DNA of 64,000 bases, taken from assembly GCA_001664505.1 (NCBI GenBank), contig CP011806.1:1778563-1842562 (forward strand). Reading direction: 5' to 3'. Positions 8,699 through 16,984 of the stretch are shown here, piece after piece. The stretch comes from Acidobacteria bacterium Mor1. GTDB taxonomy: Bacteria; Acidobacteriota; Polarisedimenticolia; Polarisedimenticolales; Polarisedimenticolaceae. Below the pieces are notes generated by a model. That model was not told the origin of the DNA, did no database searches, and saw only the letters and a program-made list of their open reading frames with translations. Position numbers and translations under genes: made by a program. Every line of letters starts with the position of its first letter. Position 1 is the stretch's first letter.

Positions 8699-9892
8699 AT
8701 GGATCTCGGCACACTCATCCGCGAAGCTCGTACTTTCGAAGACTGGATCGTCGAGCTTCGCCGCACGATTCATCGCAAGCCGGAATTGATGTACGAGGAG
8801 GTCGAGACCAGCGCGCTGGTGCAGAAGACCCTGCGCGAGCTCGGGATCCCGTTCGAAGCCGGTATCGCCGAAACCGGGGTGCTGGCCACCCTCGGCGACT
8901 CCGACGGCCCCTGTGTCGCCCTGCGCGCCGACATGGACGCGCTACCGATCCACGAAGAGGCGGATGTCGACTTCAGGAGTGAGGTTCCGGGCAAGATGCA
9001 CGCCTGCGGGCACGACTGCCATACTGCGATGCTCCTGGGGGCGGCCCGGCTGCTGAAGTCTCGGGAAAGCGAGATTCGCGGAACGGTCAAGCTCGTCTTT
9101 CAACCTGCCGAAGAGGGGGGCGCCGGCGGAAAAAGGATGCGCGAACACGGGATCCTTCGCGCCCCCGAGGTCCAGCGCATCTTCGGGCTCCATGTCTGGC
9201 CGCTGGCGGACAGTGGCGAGATCGCGTCACGGGCCGGCACCTTCCTCGCCGCCGCTGCCAGTCTCGAGATCCGCATCCAGGGCAAGGGAGGCCACGCCGC
9301 CCTGCCCCACCTGACCATCGACCCTGTCGTGACCTCGGCGAGAATCATCTCGGAACTGCAGACCATCGTATCCCGTGAGGCAGACCCCCTCACTCCCCTC
9401 GTGATCAGCATCACGACGGTGCACGGTGGCGACGCACACAACGTGATCCCAGAAGAGGTCAAACTGGGGGGAACCATCCGTACGCTCTCTTCGGAGCACA
9501 TGACTGCGGTGCAATCACGCGTCAGGGAGGTCGCCGATAGAATCGCCGTGGCCAATCGCTGCCAGGCCGAGGTCCACTATCCGGGCGAGGACTACCCGCC
9601 GACAGCCAACGACGCCGAGTGCTGGCGCCTCGCCGGAGACATCTGGAAAGACGAGTTCGGCGGGCAGACGGTGCACACCTCACCGCCGATCATGGGGGGT
9701 GAGGACTTCGCCTTCTATACCGAGGAGGTTCCGGGGTGCTTCGTCGGCCTCGGAATCCACAACCCGGATGAAGGCTGCACCTTTTCCGTCCACCACCCGA
9801 AGTTCAAGGCGGACGAGTCGGTGCTGCCCCTGGGATCGGCGATGCACGTCGCCTACGCCTTCCGTTCTCTCGAGGAGTTGCGAGCGGGATAG
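8699..9892 (+). CDS. M20D-family amidohydrolase (N-acyl amino acid hydrolase-like)
   Basis: Metal-dependent amidohydrolase, 397 aa, of the M20D group (hippurate hydrolase, IAA-amino acid hydrolase, N-acetyl-diaminopimelate deacetylase). Metal-binding motif MHACGHDCHTAMLLG (Cys103, His105), FQPAEEGGAGG (Glu138/139), GLHVWPL and the C-terminal MGGEDFAFY are all present. The dimerisation lid domain (about 185-300) holds the expected GKGGHAALPH and GGDAHNVIPEEV. The exact acyl-amino-acid substrate is unknown. No signal peptide, so cytosolic. Start placed at the ATG preceded by GAGGGAGAG; an ATG-less upstream extension would add 19 unrelated residues. A GC-rich hairpin follows the gene. Confidence 0.9.
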   Translation: MDLGTLIREARTFEDWIVELRRTIHRKPELMYEEVETSALVQKTLRELGIPFEAGIAETGVLATLGDSDGPCVALRADMDALPIHEEADVDFRSEVPGKMHACGHDCHTAMLLGAARLLKSRESEIRGTVKLVFQPAEEGGAGGKRMREHGILRAPEVQRIFGLHVWPLADSGEIASRAGTFLAAAASLEIRIQGKGGHAALPHLTIDPVVTSARIISELQTIVSREADPLTPLVISITTVHGGDAHNVIPEEVKLGGTIRTLSSEHMTAVQSRVREVADRIAVANRCQAEVHYPGEDYPPTANDAECWRLAGDIWKDEFGGQTVHTSPPIMGGEDFAFYTEEVPGCFVGLGIHNPDEGCTFSVHHPKFKADESVLPLGSAMHVAYAFRSLEELRAG

Positions 9893-9915
9893 CGAACGGA
9901 GCGAGAAATGGGCGT

Positions 9916-9941
9916 GGCCGGCCGGGCTCCCCCGGCCGGCC
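9916..9941. terminator. GC-rich hairpin between convergent genes
   Basis: Perfect 11-bp stem GGCCGGCCGGG / CCCGGCCGGCC with a CTCC loop, 23 nt after the amidohydrolase stop and 6 nt past the end of the convergent small gene. No T-run follows on either side, so termination is inferred from position. Confidence 0.55.
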
Positions 9942-9947
9942 CGCTAC

Positions 9948-10406
9948 CTATCGATTCCGGTCGCTATCGCTCGGGGTCGCTGGTTGCCCGTCCCGGGAGC
10001 AGACTTCCGGCTTGGGAGCCTCCGGCGTCTCGCCCGCAGGTGCCTCTCCGTCCAGATCCTGGTTCGTCGGGGGAAACGTCAATAAGCACCGAAACTGCCG
10101 AGACGTGCTCGGACCTGCCCATGGTGAATGCGCCATGCAGTAGCCGCAGGTGTCTTTCCCGGGTACACCATCGCAGCTCGTGAATAGCGTCCAACCCGAG
10201 GGTTTCAGGCACTTACATTCTCCGGCCCCGGCCGCGCTCGCGCCGCAGGCCGCCGACACGGCAGGCGTTTCCGGGCCCTGTTCCAAGGACTCCGCCTGCT
10301 GCGCGCCGACTGACGAAGGCGCATCCTCAGCGATCTCCTCCGCCGCGACTCCGAATGCAGAAATCACGACCAGAAGCACGAAGACTGGACAAATTGATCG
10401 TTTCAT
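9948..10406 (-). CDS. Small secreted Cys-rich hypothetical protein
   Basis: Exported protein of 152 aa. Signal peptide MKRSICPVFVLLVVISAFG followed by VAAEE. The mature part has a Ser/Ala/Gln-rich linker and then a compact cysteine cluster: ACGAS, ECKCLKP, TSCDG, DTCGYCMA, and later FRCLL and EVCSR. The Pro/Glu-rich tail looks disordered. Even cysteine spacing suggests a disulfide-stabilised fold. No family recognised. Start set by AGGAGG 8 nt upstream of the ATG. It is divergent from the small Cys-containing secreted gene at 10616, across about 210 nt, and the two may share regulation. Confidence 0.6.
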   Translation of the reverse strand: MKRSICPVFVLLVVISAFGVAAEEIAEDAPSSVGAQQAESLEQGPETPAVSAACGASAAGAGECKCLKPSGWTLFTSCDGVPGKDTCGYCMAHSPWAGPSTSRQFRCLLTFPPTNQDLDGEAPAGETPEAPKPEVCSRDGQPATPSDSDRNR

Positions 10407-10615
10407 ACCGCTACCTCCTGTTGGACTGTAGATAGCCGCAAGGAGTCCGCTGGATCTCAACTTGCCCAGTCTTTCTTCGTTTTCTCCGAATCCCTCGAAG
10501 CGCGGCCGATCCGCTCCGACAATCCCGGAAGAGAGAACGCGGGAAAATCGAATCCCGTTGACAAGCATCGATGCGTCGGTGTAACTACAGATCAGAGGGG
10601 CGGGAGGACCATGTC

Positions 10616-10858
10616 ATGCGGAAATTCGGTTCCCCGGCGCTATGGCTTTCGATAGCCATCGGACTGCTCGCGCTATCTCCCGGTGTTGCGGACGAAGTGG
10701 GCGACCCGTTCCCCTGCGAAACGGTTTGCGTCCCGATCCCGACGTTCCCGTTCATCCTGTGTGCCCCTAGCTGCGGGGATCCCGGCGCGCCGGGGCCCGG
10801 GCTAGCCGATAACGGCGCCTGCGAAGTCGCGAGCTTCGAACCACTCTCCATCGATTGA
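10616..10858 (+). CDS. Small secreted Cys-containing peptide
   Basis: 80-aa protein with a signal peptide (SPALWLSIAIGLLALSPGVA) and a ~40-aa mature part containing CETVC, FILCAPSC and ACEV, rich in Pro and Gly. A short disulfide-bonded secreted peptide is likely. Start chosen by the GGGAGGA site just upstream rather than an in-frame ATG 45 nt earlier. Function unknown. A 12-bp hairpin follows. Confidence 0.5.
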   Translation: MRKFGSPALWLSIAIGLLALSPGVADEVGDPFPCETVCVPIPTFPFILCAPSCGDPGAPGPGLADNGACEVASFEPLSID

Positions 10859-10873
10859 CCGGTCTCTTCCGGG

Positions 10874-10904
10874 GCTTCCCCGCCCTCAATCCGGGCGGGG
10901 AAGC
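10874..10904. terminator. 12-bp hairpin between convergent genes
   Basis: GCTTCCCCGCCC and GGGCGGGGAAGC pair perfectly around a 7-nt loop TCAATCC, 15 nt after the stop of the small secreted peptide and before the end of the convergent dioxygenase-like gene. No T-tract; probably a bidirectional terminator or mRNA end stabiliser. Confidence 0.55.
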
Positions 10905-10972
10905 GTTGAACCAGTCATCGAACCTCCCCTCCGAGCCGGTAAGCCGCAACGGCGACTCGCCGGACGCGCACG

Positions 10973-11518
10973 TCAGCGCCGGAGTCGCAGGTCGTGAGTG
11001 CCTTCCAGGTAGGTGCCGCCGCGGACCTTCCGCTCCACCAGCTTCGGCGTGAGCTCGGGGCGGTCGATTTCGGGATAGCGCTCGTTGGTGAAGCGCATCT
11101 CGGTGGTCAGCGACCGGTAGCCGTCCGCTTTCACGATGATGTGGATGTGCGGCGGGGGTCCGTAGCTGGACGGGCGAATGGTCTCGAACTCGTAGCGGCC
11201 CTGCTCGTCGGTGAGGATACGCCCGCGATACTCGAAGCCATCCATGTCGTAGTCGCCATGGATGTCGGAGTGGAACGCCTCGATGACCGCACCGGAGACC
11301 CCCTTTCCGGTGTCCGCGTCAAGGACGCGGCCGCTCATGACCAGCGTGACCCCCTCGGCGAAGGGCGGGCTGAGCTTCGCACGGAATGGGGCACCTCCCT
11401 TGTGGTTCGGACCGGTGCCGGTCTCGGGTGTGGCCTGCCCGAAGGCCGGCGCGACCAGGGCGGCCAACGCCAGGAGCAATGCGCACAGGAGAAAAGGCTG
11501 CTTGGATAGACGTTGCAT
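10973..11518 (-). CDS. Secreted intradiol ring-cleavage dioxygenase-like protein
   Basis: Exported 181-aa protein of the intradiol dioxygenase fold (protocatechuate 3,4-dioxygenase type). Signal peptide 1-27 (LLALAALVAPAFGQA). The body has the family's beta-sandwich entry VLDADTGKGVSGAVIEAFHSDIHGDY. The four expected Fe(III) ligands can be proposed as Tyr90 (GDY), Tyr119 (PSSYG), His124 and His126 (PPPHIHI). It is shorter than classical catechol enzymes and exported, as in the secreted intradiol-like group. A ring substrate is not certain. Its neighbour is a Tat-exported metallo-hydrolase on the same strand, 98 nt upstream. Confidence 0.8.
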   Translation of the reverse strand: MQRLSKQPFLLCALLLALAALVAPAFGQATPETGTGPNHKGGAPFRAKLSPPFAEGVTLVMSGRVLDADTGKGVSGAVIEAFHSDIHGDYDMDGFEYRGRILTDEQGRYEFETIRPSSYGPPPHIHIIVKADGYRSLTTEMRFTNERYPEIDRPELTPKLVERKVRGGTYLEGTHDLRLRR

Positions 11519-11616
11519 GAGCGGGCCTCCTGACTCGATTCTACGAGTGCCCGCCGGGAGCCCGCGAAAGCTTTACCCTTTTTTACGAACGAGAAACTCC
11601 GGCACGTGCCCGGACA

Positions 11617-12606
11617 TCAACCGCCCGGCTGAGTATCGCCATCGAGCGCCGAGTACCAGGCCCTGAAGATCGCCGGCATGACGGAGTCGGCGAAAACGAA
11701 CCAGTCCTCGAACTTGCCGCTGAGCCGGTAGGCCTTGGCTGCGGCCTCCCAGGAATCCCCGCGCCCGTGGGCGCGTCGGGCGGCGTCCTCCATGGTGTCG
11801 AGGAACTCCTGATACAGGCGAAACTCCTTCAGTGACGCGGTCACACCGTGGCCGGGCACGTAGATCGTGTCGCTTTCGCGGGCCAGCGACGCGACCGCCT
11901 GCTTCAATGCCACAGGGTCGGCGTCGCGGTAGTTGGGGACGAGGCGGTTCCAGACCAGGTCTCCGGCGAACACGACATTGGGGTCGACGACCTCGATGGC
12001 GACGTCGCTGTCGGTGTGCCCCCTGGTCGCGCTCAGCTTGACAACCCGCCCACCTAGATCGAGATCCGTGACCTCGTCGGCCAGCAGGGAGACCTCGGAG
12101 GTCAACGACTTGACCTCCCGCCGGTCCTCGCCCTCGGCAATCAGGTCGCGGGTCGTCTTGGTGAGCCACATCGTCGGCTTCTGCCCGCTCTCCAGGTAGC
12201 CGGAGCTGCCCGAAACGTGATCTCCGTGAAAATGCGTCACGACGAAATCGGTCGGCCAGCGCCCGGTCAACTTCTTCGCGCACTCGGCCAGCCAGGCTGC
12301 CCCGCGCGGCCGCTGAAAAGACTCGACGGCGAGCACGCGCCTCGAACCGGCGATGATCCCGCCGTTGCACACCGTCGTGTAGTCGGACTGCTCGAACGGG
12401 GTCGAGATGTGCGACCAGACACCCTCGGCGAGCTTCTCGATCCAGCCCCAGTCCTGGACGAACATCCGCTCGCGCTCCGACGAGGCGAACGCACTACGGA
12501 ACGTCGCCGGCCCGAGGCTGGCGAGGGCCAGCAGGTACCCGGCACAGGAAACGCTGGATTTGAGAAACCCGCGCCGAGAACAGCAGTCGGTAGAGCCCAA
12601 GTTCAT
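11617..12606 (-). CDS. Tat-exported metallo-beta-lactamase-fold hydrolase
   Basis: 329-aa MBL-fold enzyme exported folded. N-terminus has a twin-arginine signal (CSRRGFLKSSVSCAGYLLALASLG). Zinc-binding motif is FVVTHFHGDHVSG with His125, His127, Asp129, His130. Further ligands are in ATRGHTDSDVAI, the bridging Asp in FAGDLVWNR and the closing PGHG. The pattern matches the quinoprotein-relay SoxH/cyclase-like branch rather than a true beta-lactamase. Start preceded by GGGGAGG. Substrate unknown; the same-strand downstream neighbour is the secreted intradiol-like protein. Confidence 0.85.
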   Translation of the reverse strand: MNLGSTDCCSRRGFLKSSVSCAGYLLALASLGPATFRSAFASSERERMFVQDWGWIEKLAEGVWSHISTPFEQSDYTTVCNGGIIAGSRRVLAVESFQRPRGAAWLAECAKKLTGRWPTDFVVTHFHGDHVSGSSGYLESGQKPTMWLTKTTRDLIAEGEDRREVKSLTSEVSLLADEVTDLDLGGRVVKLSATRGHTDSDVAIEVVDPNVVFAGDLVWNRLVPNYRDADPVALKQAVASLARESDTIYVPGHGVTASLKEFRLYQEFLDTMEDAARRAHGRGDSWEAAAKAYRLSGKFEDWFVFADSVMPAIFRAWYSALDGDTQPGG

Positions 12607-12968
12607 TGCAACAACCTCCCCTACAGGCGATGCCCGTCGCCGCCGCGTTCGGCGCCCCCCCGTATTCTAGCGGCCTTGACCGGCTCGGCGGCGATGGGTG
12701 CATTTTCTTCCGATCATTGAGCCCCTGGTTTTGGCGACGATCCGTCGCAAACGGTCGGTAATACAGATACGTTCTCGTTCCACACCTTCGACAACACTCT
12801 CAAGTCTCTCACTTACTGCACCTTTCACAGTCAACATGTCTCTCGATTGTCACTCCCGGTCCTCAACGGTCGCGTAGACTAATCTAGAACCCTTCACCGA
12901 TCGCCGCTCAACCGACCGGTGCCTCTTCTCGATCGGGATCGCCCGACCACCCTTGTACGGAGGAACTC
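12607..12968. other. Divergent intergenic region, no gene seen
   Basis: About 360 nt between the divergent MBL gene and the beta-helix gene. The part 12720-12890 is visibly richer in A, T and pyrimidines than its surroundings, with several CTCTC and TTCAC-type runs. It must hold promoters for both genes, but I cannot place a convincing -35/-10 pair. The GGAGGA ribosome site of the beta-helix gene lies at its right edge. Confidence 0.5.
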
Positions 12969-14384
12969 ATGCGGCTACTCACTGCTCTCTTCGCTTTCCT
13001 GTTCACGGCAGGAACCGTCGCGGCACAACCTGCGACCTACATCACGGTCTGCACCACTGGCTGCGACTACAACAATCTTCAGACCGCAATCAACTCGATC
13101 ACTGACAGCAGCATCACCAAGCCCTACACCGTATTTATTGAGTCCGGGATCCTGTCGGTCGACACCGACATTTCCATCGCAAACAAGCACTACATCAACT
13201 TCGTGGGGCATGCGCCCGGCGCATCGGTGGTCGAGGCATCCGCCAGTTGGTTCACCAACACCACGACCGGCAACTTGCTCACGATCTCGGGCTCGACGAA
13301 TCTGACTTTCCGAGGATTCACGATCGACGCGTTCGAGAACGACGACGGCACTCACGTGAAGGATTTCGGCGCAGTCATCAGCGAAGACTGGTTCGATGCC
13401 GGGGAGAGCGAGTACATCCCAAGCGACGAGATTCTGATGGAGGACATGGAGCTACGCGGATCGGTCTACGGCTGGTGGCACGCTGATCCCCGGCCCGACA
13501 ACGGACGCTTCCGGATCTTCAACAGCATTGTGTTCTCCAACCACTACGCGCTAGTCTTCGATACGGCGATCTGGCACATCTTCGGCTCCGAGATCCGCGC
13601 GGTAAACGACGGCACGAAGAGCCAGGATGGGGCAACCGAGAACGCCTTCGGCATCCAGCAGATCGGAGGAAACATGGTTGTCTGGGGATCTCACGTGCAT
13701 GCAGAATCGTCCCTCGACACCATCGACCAGGTTATCGGCTACCGCTCTCAGGGCAATATCAAGGGGACATTCGTCGGCACCACCCTCCACGCCCGGCTGA
13801 CGGTCGACGGGGTCTCCGCCGAAGTCGAGGCCTTCGACATTCACTCCGGTGCCGCGGAACTCCACCTGATCGGCTCAGAACTGCTCTATGAGAGCGCTAC
13901 TAGCGACACCGGCAGCACGATTGCCGGACTTGGCTACCGTGGTGGCGCCTCGGGCACCACCCTCGATCTCGTGGGAACGGACATCATCGACGGCGGCGGC
14001 AGCGGCGGTAGCACCCGAGGAGATCTCGTACAGGTGGTGAGTTGCCCGGGACCGCCGGTGGCGAACAACTGCCAACCGACGATTCGGGCCGCGGGTAGCA
14101 GCATCCAGTCGACGGCCAACGCCGGCTCCAAGGCCCTGACGACCACCTTGGCCCAGTCGGAGAACAACACGAACATGCAGTCCGGGAGCGCGACCTTCAC
14201 TGGTGGGGGCTCCGTCTCTGTCAACCTACCCGTCGCTCTTCCCTCGAGCGACTACCGGGTCTTGTTGACAGGCAATTCGCTTGAGTTGTTCTCGGTTACC
14301 GGCAAGACGAGCACTGGATTCACGATCAACTCGGCAGCACCCGGAGGATCCAGCGCGACTGTCGATTGGCTGCTGATCCGGTAG
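12969..14384 (+). CDS. Secreted right-handed beta-helix protein
   Basis: 471-aa exported protein. Signal peptide 1-19 (LLTALFAFLFTAGTVAA). The mature N-terminus (VCTTGCDYNNLQTAINSI) followed by FIESGILSVDTDISIANKHYINFVG is the entry pattern of pectinesterase-like parallel beta-helices, and repeated short strands with Gly/Asn turns follow to about residue 390. No pectinesterase catalytic Asp/Gln set is evident, so it may bind or display rather than cleave. The last ~70 residues form a beta domain typical of surface-protein C-termini. Base use is less GC-rich than its neighbours, with more Thr and Asn. GGAGGA ribosome site. Confidence 0.7.
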   Translation: MRLLTALFAFLFTAGTVAAQPATYITVCTTGCDYNNLQTAINSITDSSITKPYTVFIESGILSVDTDISIANKHYINFVGHAPGASVVEASASWFTNTTTGNLLTISGSTNLTFRGFTIDAFENDDGTHVKDFGAVISEDWFDAGESEYIPSDEILMEDMELRGSVYGWWHADPRPDNGRFRIFNSIVFSNHYALVFDTAIWHIFGSEIRAVNDGTKSQDGATENAFGIQQIGGNMVVWGSHVHAESSLDTIDQVIGYRSQGNIKGTFVGTTLHARLTVDGVSAEVEAFDIHSGAAELHLIGSELLYESATSDTGSTIAGLGYRGGASGTTLDLVGTDIIDGGGSGGSTRGDLVQVVSCPGPPVANNCQPTIRAAGSSIQSTANAGSKALTTTLAQSENNTNMQSGSATFTGGGSVSVNLPVALPSSDYRVLLTGNSLELFSVTGKTSTGFTINSAAPGGSSATVDWLLIR

Positions 14385-14398
14385 TATGACGGCACGAG

Positions 14399-14430
14399 GC
14401 GGCGACCGGTTCGACGGACTCGGTCGCCGC
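14399..14430 (+). terminator. Probable terminator after beta-helix gene
   Basis: GCGGCGACCG and CGGTCGCCGC form a perfect 10-bp stem around a 12-nt loop, starting 15 nt after the stop. A weak T-rich tract (GATTCAGTCATCTTCT) follows. Confidence 0.6.
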
Positions 14431-14616
14431 GCCGATTCAGTCATCTTCTGGACGAAGCGCTCATTGCCACTGAATTGATGTTCGGCCAACTACGGTGAAC
14501 GCTCTGAGCGGGACACAGATCGCATGCTCTCCCCGCACCATCAAGATGCACTTGTGTTTTCGAGGGAGAAAACGGCCCTGCCCGAGTCGCCTAGGGCAGT
14601 GCCCGGGGACATCCGC

Positions 14617-14622
14617 TATCCT
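14617..14622 (+). promoter_or_regulatory. Candidate -10 box (TATCCT) for a leaderless message
   Basis: GCTATCCT lies so that exactly 6 nt separate it from the ATG of the DUF455 gene, which has no ribosome site. Transcription would begin at or next to the start codon. No clear -35. Confidence 0.4.
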
Positions 14623-14628
14623 CGAGAC

Positions 14629-15480
14629 ATGCGTGGAGTCCACACATTTGAATCCGTCGAGGAGTTCTGCCTTCATGTGCTGGAATCTCCTGACCTGGAA
14701 TCCAAGCTGGTCCCTCCGCGGGGGCCCGATGGCGGCAGATTGGGAGAAGCGTCGACCGGGAAGCCGATCTTCATCGACCGGCCGGCGCGGGCCGATCTGA
14801 TTCAGATCCGGAACGGATCGGACAAGCTCCCGCATCTCCACGAGCTCGAGGACCCTCACGCCCGAGCGGTCTGCCTCGAGCGGTTCGCGAACCACGAACT
14901 GATGGCCGTGGAGCTCTTCGCCTGGGCCTTGCTCGCCTACCCGGAGATGCCCGCCGGCCTGCGTCGCGGCTTGCTCCACGTGCTGGAGGAGGAGCAGGGC
15001 CATGTGCGGCTTTACGTCGACCGGCTGAACGATCTCGGTTCAGGCCTGGGGCAGAACCAGCTCTCCGACTATTTCTGGCAGCAGGTTCCCGGCATTCGGG
15101 CAAGCACCAACGGCCCCGCCGCGTTCCTCTGTGTCATGGGTCTCACCCTGGAACAGGCCAATCTCGACTTCTCGCTTCTGTACCGGGACGCGTTTCGCCG
15201 GCACGAGGACGAGCTGAGCGCGGCGGCCATGCATGAGGTCCACCTCGACGAGATCGGCCACGTGCGTCTCGCGGCCAGGTGGTTGACGAAGGTGACGAAC
15301 GCCGAACGGGATGTGGATGCGTATGCCGAACACGTCCCGTATCCCCTGTCGGCAGCCCGGGCAAAGGGGCGCCGCTTCGATGTCGCCGCACGACGCCGTG
15401 CCGGACTCAGCGAAGATTTCATCGACTACGTCCGCCACGCCCGGCCGTACAGAAAGACCGATCCGAGCGCGACCCGTTGA
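14629..15480 (+). CDS. DUF455-family ferritin-like protein
   Basis: 283-aa four-helix di-metal protein of the DUF455/MiaE-like ferritin group. Carboxylate and His ligands typical of di-iron sites appear as ERFANHELMAVELFAW, VLEEEQGHVRLY and MHEVHLDEIGHVRLAARWL (two ExxH motifs on separate helices). Oxidation of a substrate by a di-iron centre is the expected chemistry; the substrate is unknown. Start at 14629 starts the conserved region (MRGVHTFESVEEF); an in-frame ATG at 14524 adds an unlikely 35 residues. The stop codon overlaps the TTG start of the ATP-grasp gene (TTGA), so the two are translationally coupled and probably act in one pathway. Confidence 0.8.
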   Translation: MRGVHTFESVEEFCLHVLESPDLESKLVPPRGPDGGRLGEASTGKPIFIDRPARADLIQIRNGSDKLPHLHELEDPHARAVCLERFANHELMAVELFAWALLAYPEMPAGLRRGLLHVLEEEQGHVRLYVDRLNDLGSGLGQNQLSDYFWQQVPGIRASTNGPAAFLCVMGLTLEQANLDFSLLYRDAFRRHEDELSAAAMHEVHLDEIGHVRLAARWLTKVTNAERDVDAYAEHVPYPLSAARAKGRRFDVAARRRAGLSEDFIDYVRHARPYRKTDPSATR

Positions 15481-16691
15481 GTGGGCCCGGGCGAGAATCC
15501 CGGACGACCCTCTACGCCAACTTCGGAGCGGAGGAGAAGCGGGACGCCAAACGGGCCGGCCGGGAGCTCCTGCGCCTGGCTTCCCTGTGGCAGGGGCTTT
15601 TCCCTCAGGATCCGGACGTCCTGTTGCCGCCACAGGCGTTTCCGCCCGGCACCCGGTGGGAGCGGGCGACCGCCCTGGGACGATCGGAAGCTACAGCGAT
15701 CTCGAAGCATCCTGACTCGTCGGCCCTCGTCGCGGGCCGGCTGGCCTCCGCCCGGGGATTCGTTCCCTGGCTGCCCGACGACAGTTCCGCCGATGAGAGC
15801 ATGCGCCTCGAAGTAGAGAACTGGGGGCCCGAGCCTCGAACGGTGGCCAAGGTCCACGACAAGGCCTTCGCGGTGCGGTCGGCCGCGGGTATCGCAGACA
15901 CGACCTGGTCGAGCCTTCCGGTGATCCTCGCGCCACAGGATCTGCGGAGCCCGCAGACCATCGAAGACCGGGTCGCCGAATGGCCTGCCGGATGGCGAAG
16001 GAGATTCACGCTCAAACCACGGATCGGAACGAGCGGCCGCGGGCGCGTTTCCGGCCGGGACGGGCGCCTCGACGACGCCGGCCGCAGGAGCCTGGCCGGC
16101 CTGGCCTCGAAAGGCGGCGCCATTCTCGAGCCATGGTTCGACCGCGTGGACGACCTTTCCGCCCAGTACTGGATCGAACCGGGCCGCCAACCTGAACTGC
16201 TCGGAACGACCCGCCAGCTCCTCGCAGGCAGCGGCATCTACCTGGGCAACGAAGGGGTGTTCGAGGTCAACGCGAGCGGCCGCATCCGGGTGCGCTCGGG
16301 CCACGAGGCCGATCCACCGCTGATCGACGACTCAACGCGGCTCGTCGAGCTAGCCGCCGGCGAGGGGTTCTACGGACCCTGCGGCGTCGACGCCTTTACC
16401 TACCGAAACCGGATCGGTGAGGAGGCGAGCGAGTCGCTGCGCTCGATCGTGGAGCTGAATGCGCGTTTCACGACGGGTACGATCGCGCTGGGTTGGCTGG
16501 AGAAGGCCTGCCGCGAAGCCACCAGCCCCGGCAAGCCCATGTCCGGTCGATGGCGCTTTCTCTTCGCTCCCGAGATGGCGCGGAAATACCTCGGCGACCA
16601 TGTGATGCCACAGAGGAGTGAGGGTTGGTTGACCTTCGCCATCGGCCCCCGATCCGATCCGAGCCTGTTGGCGCTGACGGTGACGGGCTAG
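15477..16691 (+). CDS. ATP-grasp family protein
   Basis: 404-aa putative carboxylate-amine/thiol ligase. ATP-grasp core: RRFTLKPRIGTSGRGRVSG (Lys and glycine-rich nucleotide loop, about residue 180-198), AILEPWFDRVDDLSAQYWI (adenine hinge and next strand), GFYGPCGVDAFTY, and the Mg-binding ELNARFTTG (Glu-x-Asn). Start read as TTG at 15477, inside the TTGA overlap with the DUF455 gene; longer in-frame starts would lie inside that gene. A peptide-bond or amide-forming step coupled to DUF455 oxidation would fit a small modified-metabolite pathway, but this is inference. Its stop shares a CTAG with the convergent small gene. Confidence 0.75.
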   Translation: MSGPGRESRTTLYANFGAEEKRDAKRAGRELLRLASLWQGLFPQDPDVLLPPQAFPPGTRWERATALGRSEATAISKHPDSSALVAGRLASARGFVPWLPDDSSADESMRLEVENWGPEPRTVAKVHDKAFAVRSAAGIADTTWSSLPVILAPQDLRSPQTIEDRVAEWPAGWRRRFTLKPRIGTSGRGRVSGRDGRLDDAGRRSLAGLASKGGAILEPWFDRVDDLSAQYWIEPGRQPELLGTTRQLLAGSGIYLGNEGVFEVNASGRIRVRSGHEADPPLIDDSTRLVELAAGEGFYGPCGVDAFTYRNRIGEEASESLRSIVELNARFTTGTIALGWLEKACREATSPGKPMSGRWRFLFAPEMARKYLGDHVMPQRSEGWLTFAIGPRSDPSLLALTVTG

Positions 16692-16939
16692 CGATCCTCG
16701 CCGAAAGGCCACGACCGATCGACCAACTCGAACTGGCCCGAATCATCGCAAACCGTGTGGCAATCCGAGGAATAGGCGTGACCGGTGAACTCGACGGTCC
16801 CCCCGTCGGGGCAGAGGGTTTCGGCCGATTTCGCGCAGTTCTCGACGCTGTAGGGCGTGCCCACCAGAGCGCCCCCAACCAGGACTGCGGTGCAGACGAT
16901 GGCAAACAGGACGCCCCTGCGAAGCTTTTGCTTGTTCAT
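16688..16939 (-). CDS. Small secreted Cys-containing hypothetical protein
   Basis: 83-aa protein with an N-terminal hydrophobic signal or anchor (LRRGVLFAIVCTAVLVGGALVG). Its mature part carries four spaced cysteines (ENCAKS, TLCPDGG, SDCHTVCDD). Acidic, ending WPFGEDR. Third small Cys-bearing exported protein in this window. The start has an AGGAGGG-type site upstream. Stop codon overlaps that of the convergent ATP-grasp gene through a shared CTAG. No family recognised. Confidence 0.55.
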   Translation of the reverse strand: MNKQKLRRGVLFAIVCTAVLVGGALVGTPYSVENCAKSAETLCPDGGTVEFTGHAYSSDCHTVCDDSGQFELVDRSWPFGEDR

Positions 16940-16984
16940 CGAACCCTCCTCCAGCGAGATCCTAACCGGTTGGCCGAGCGAAGT

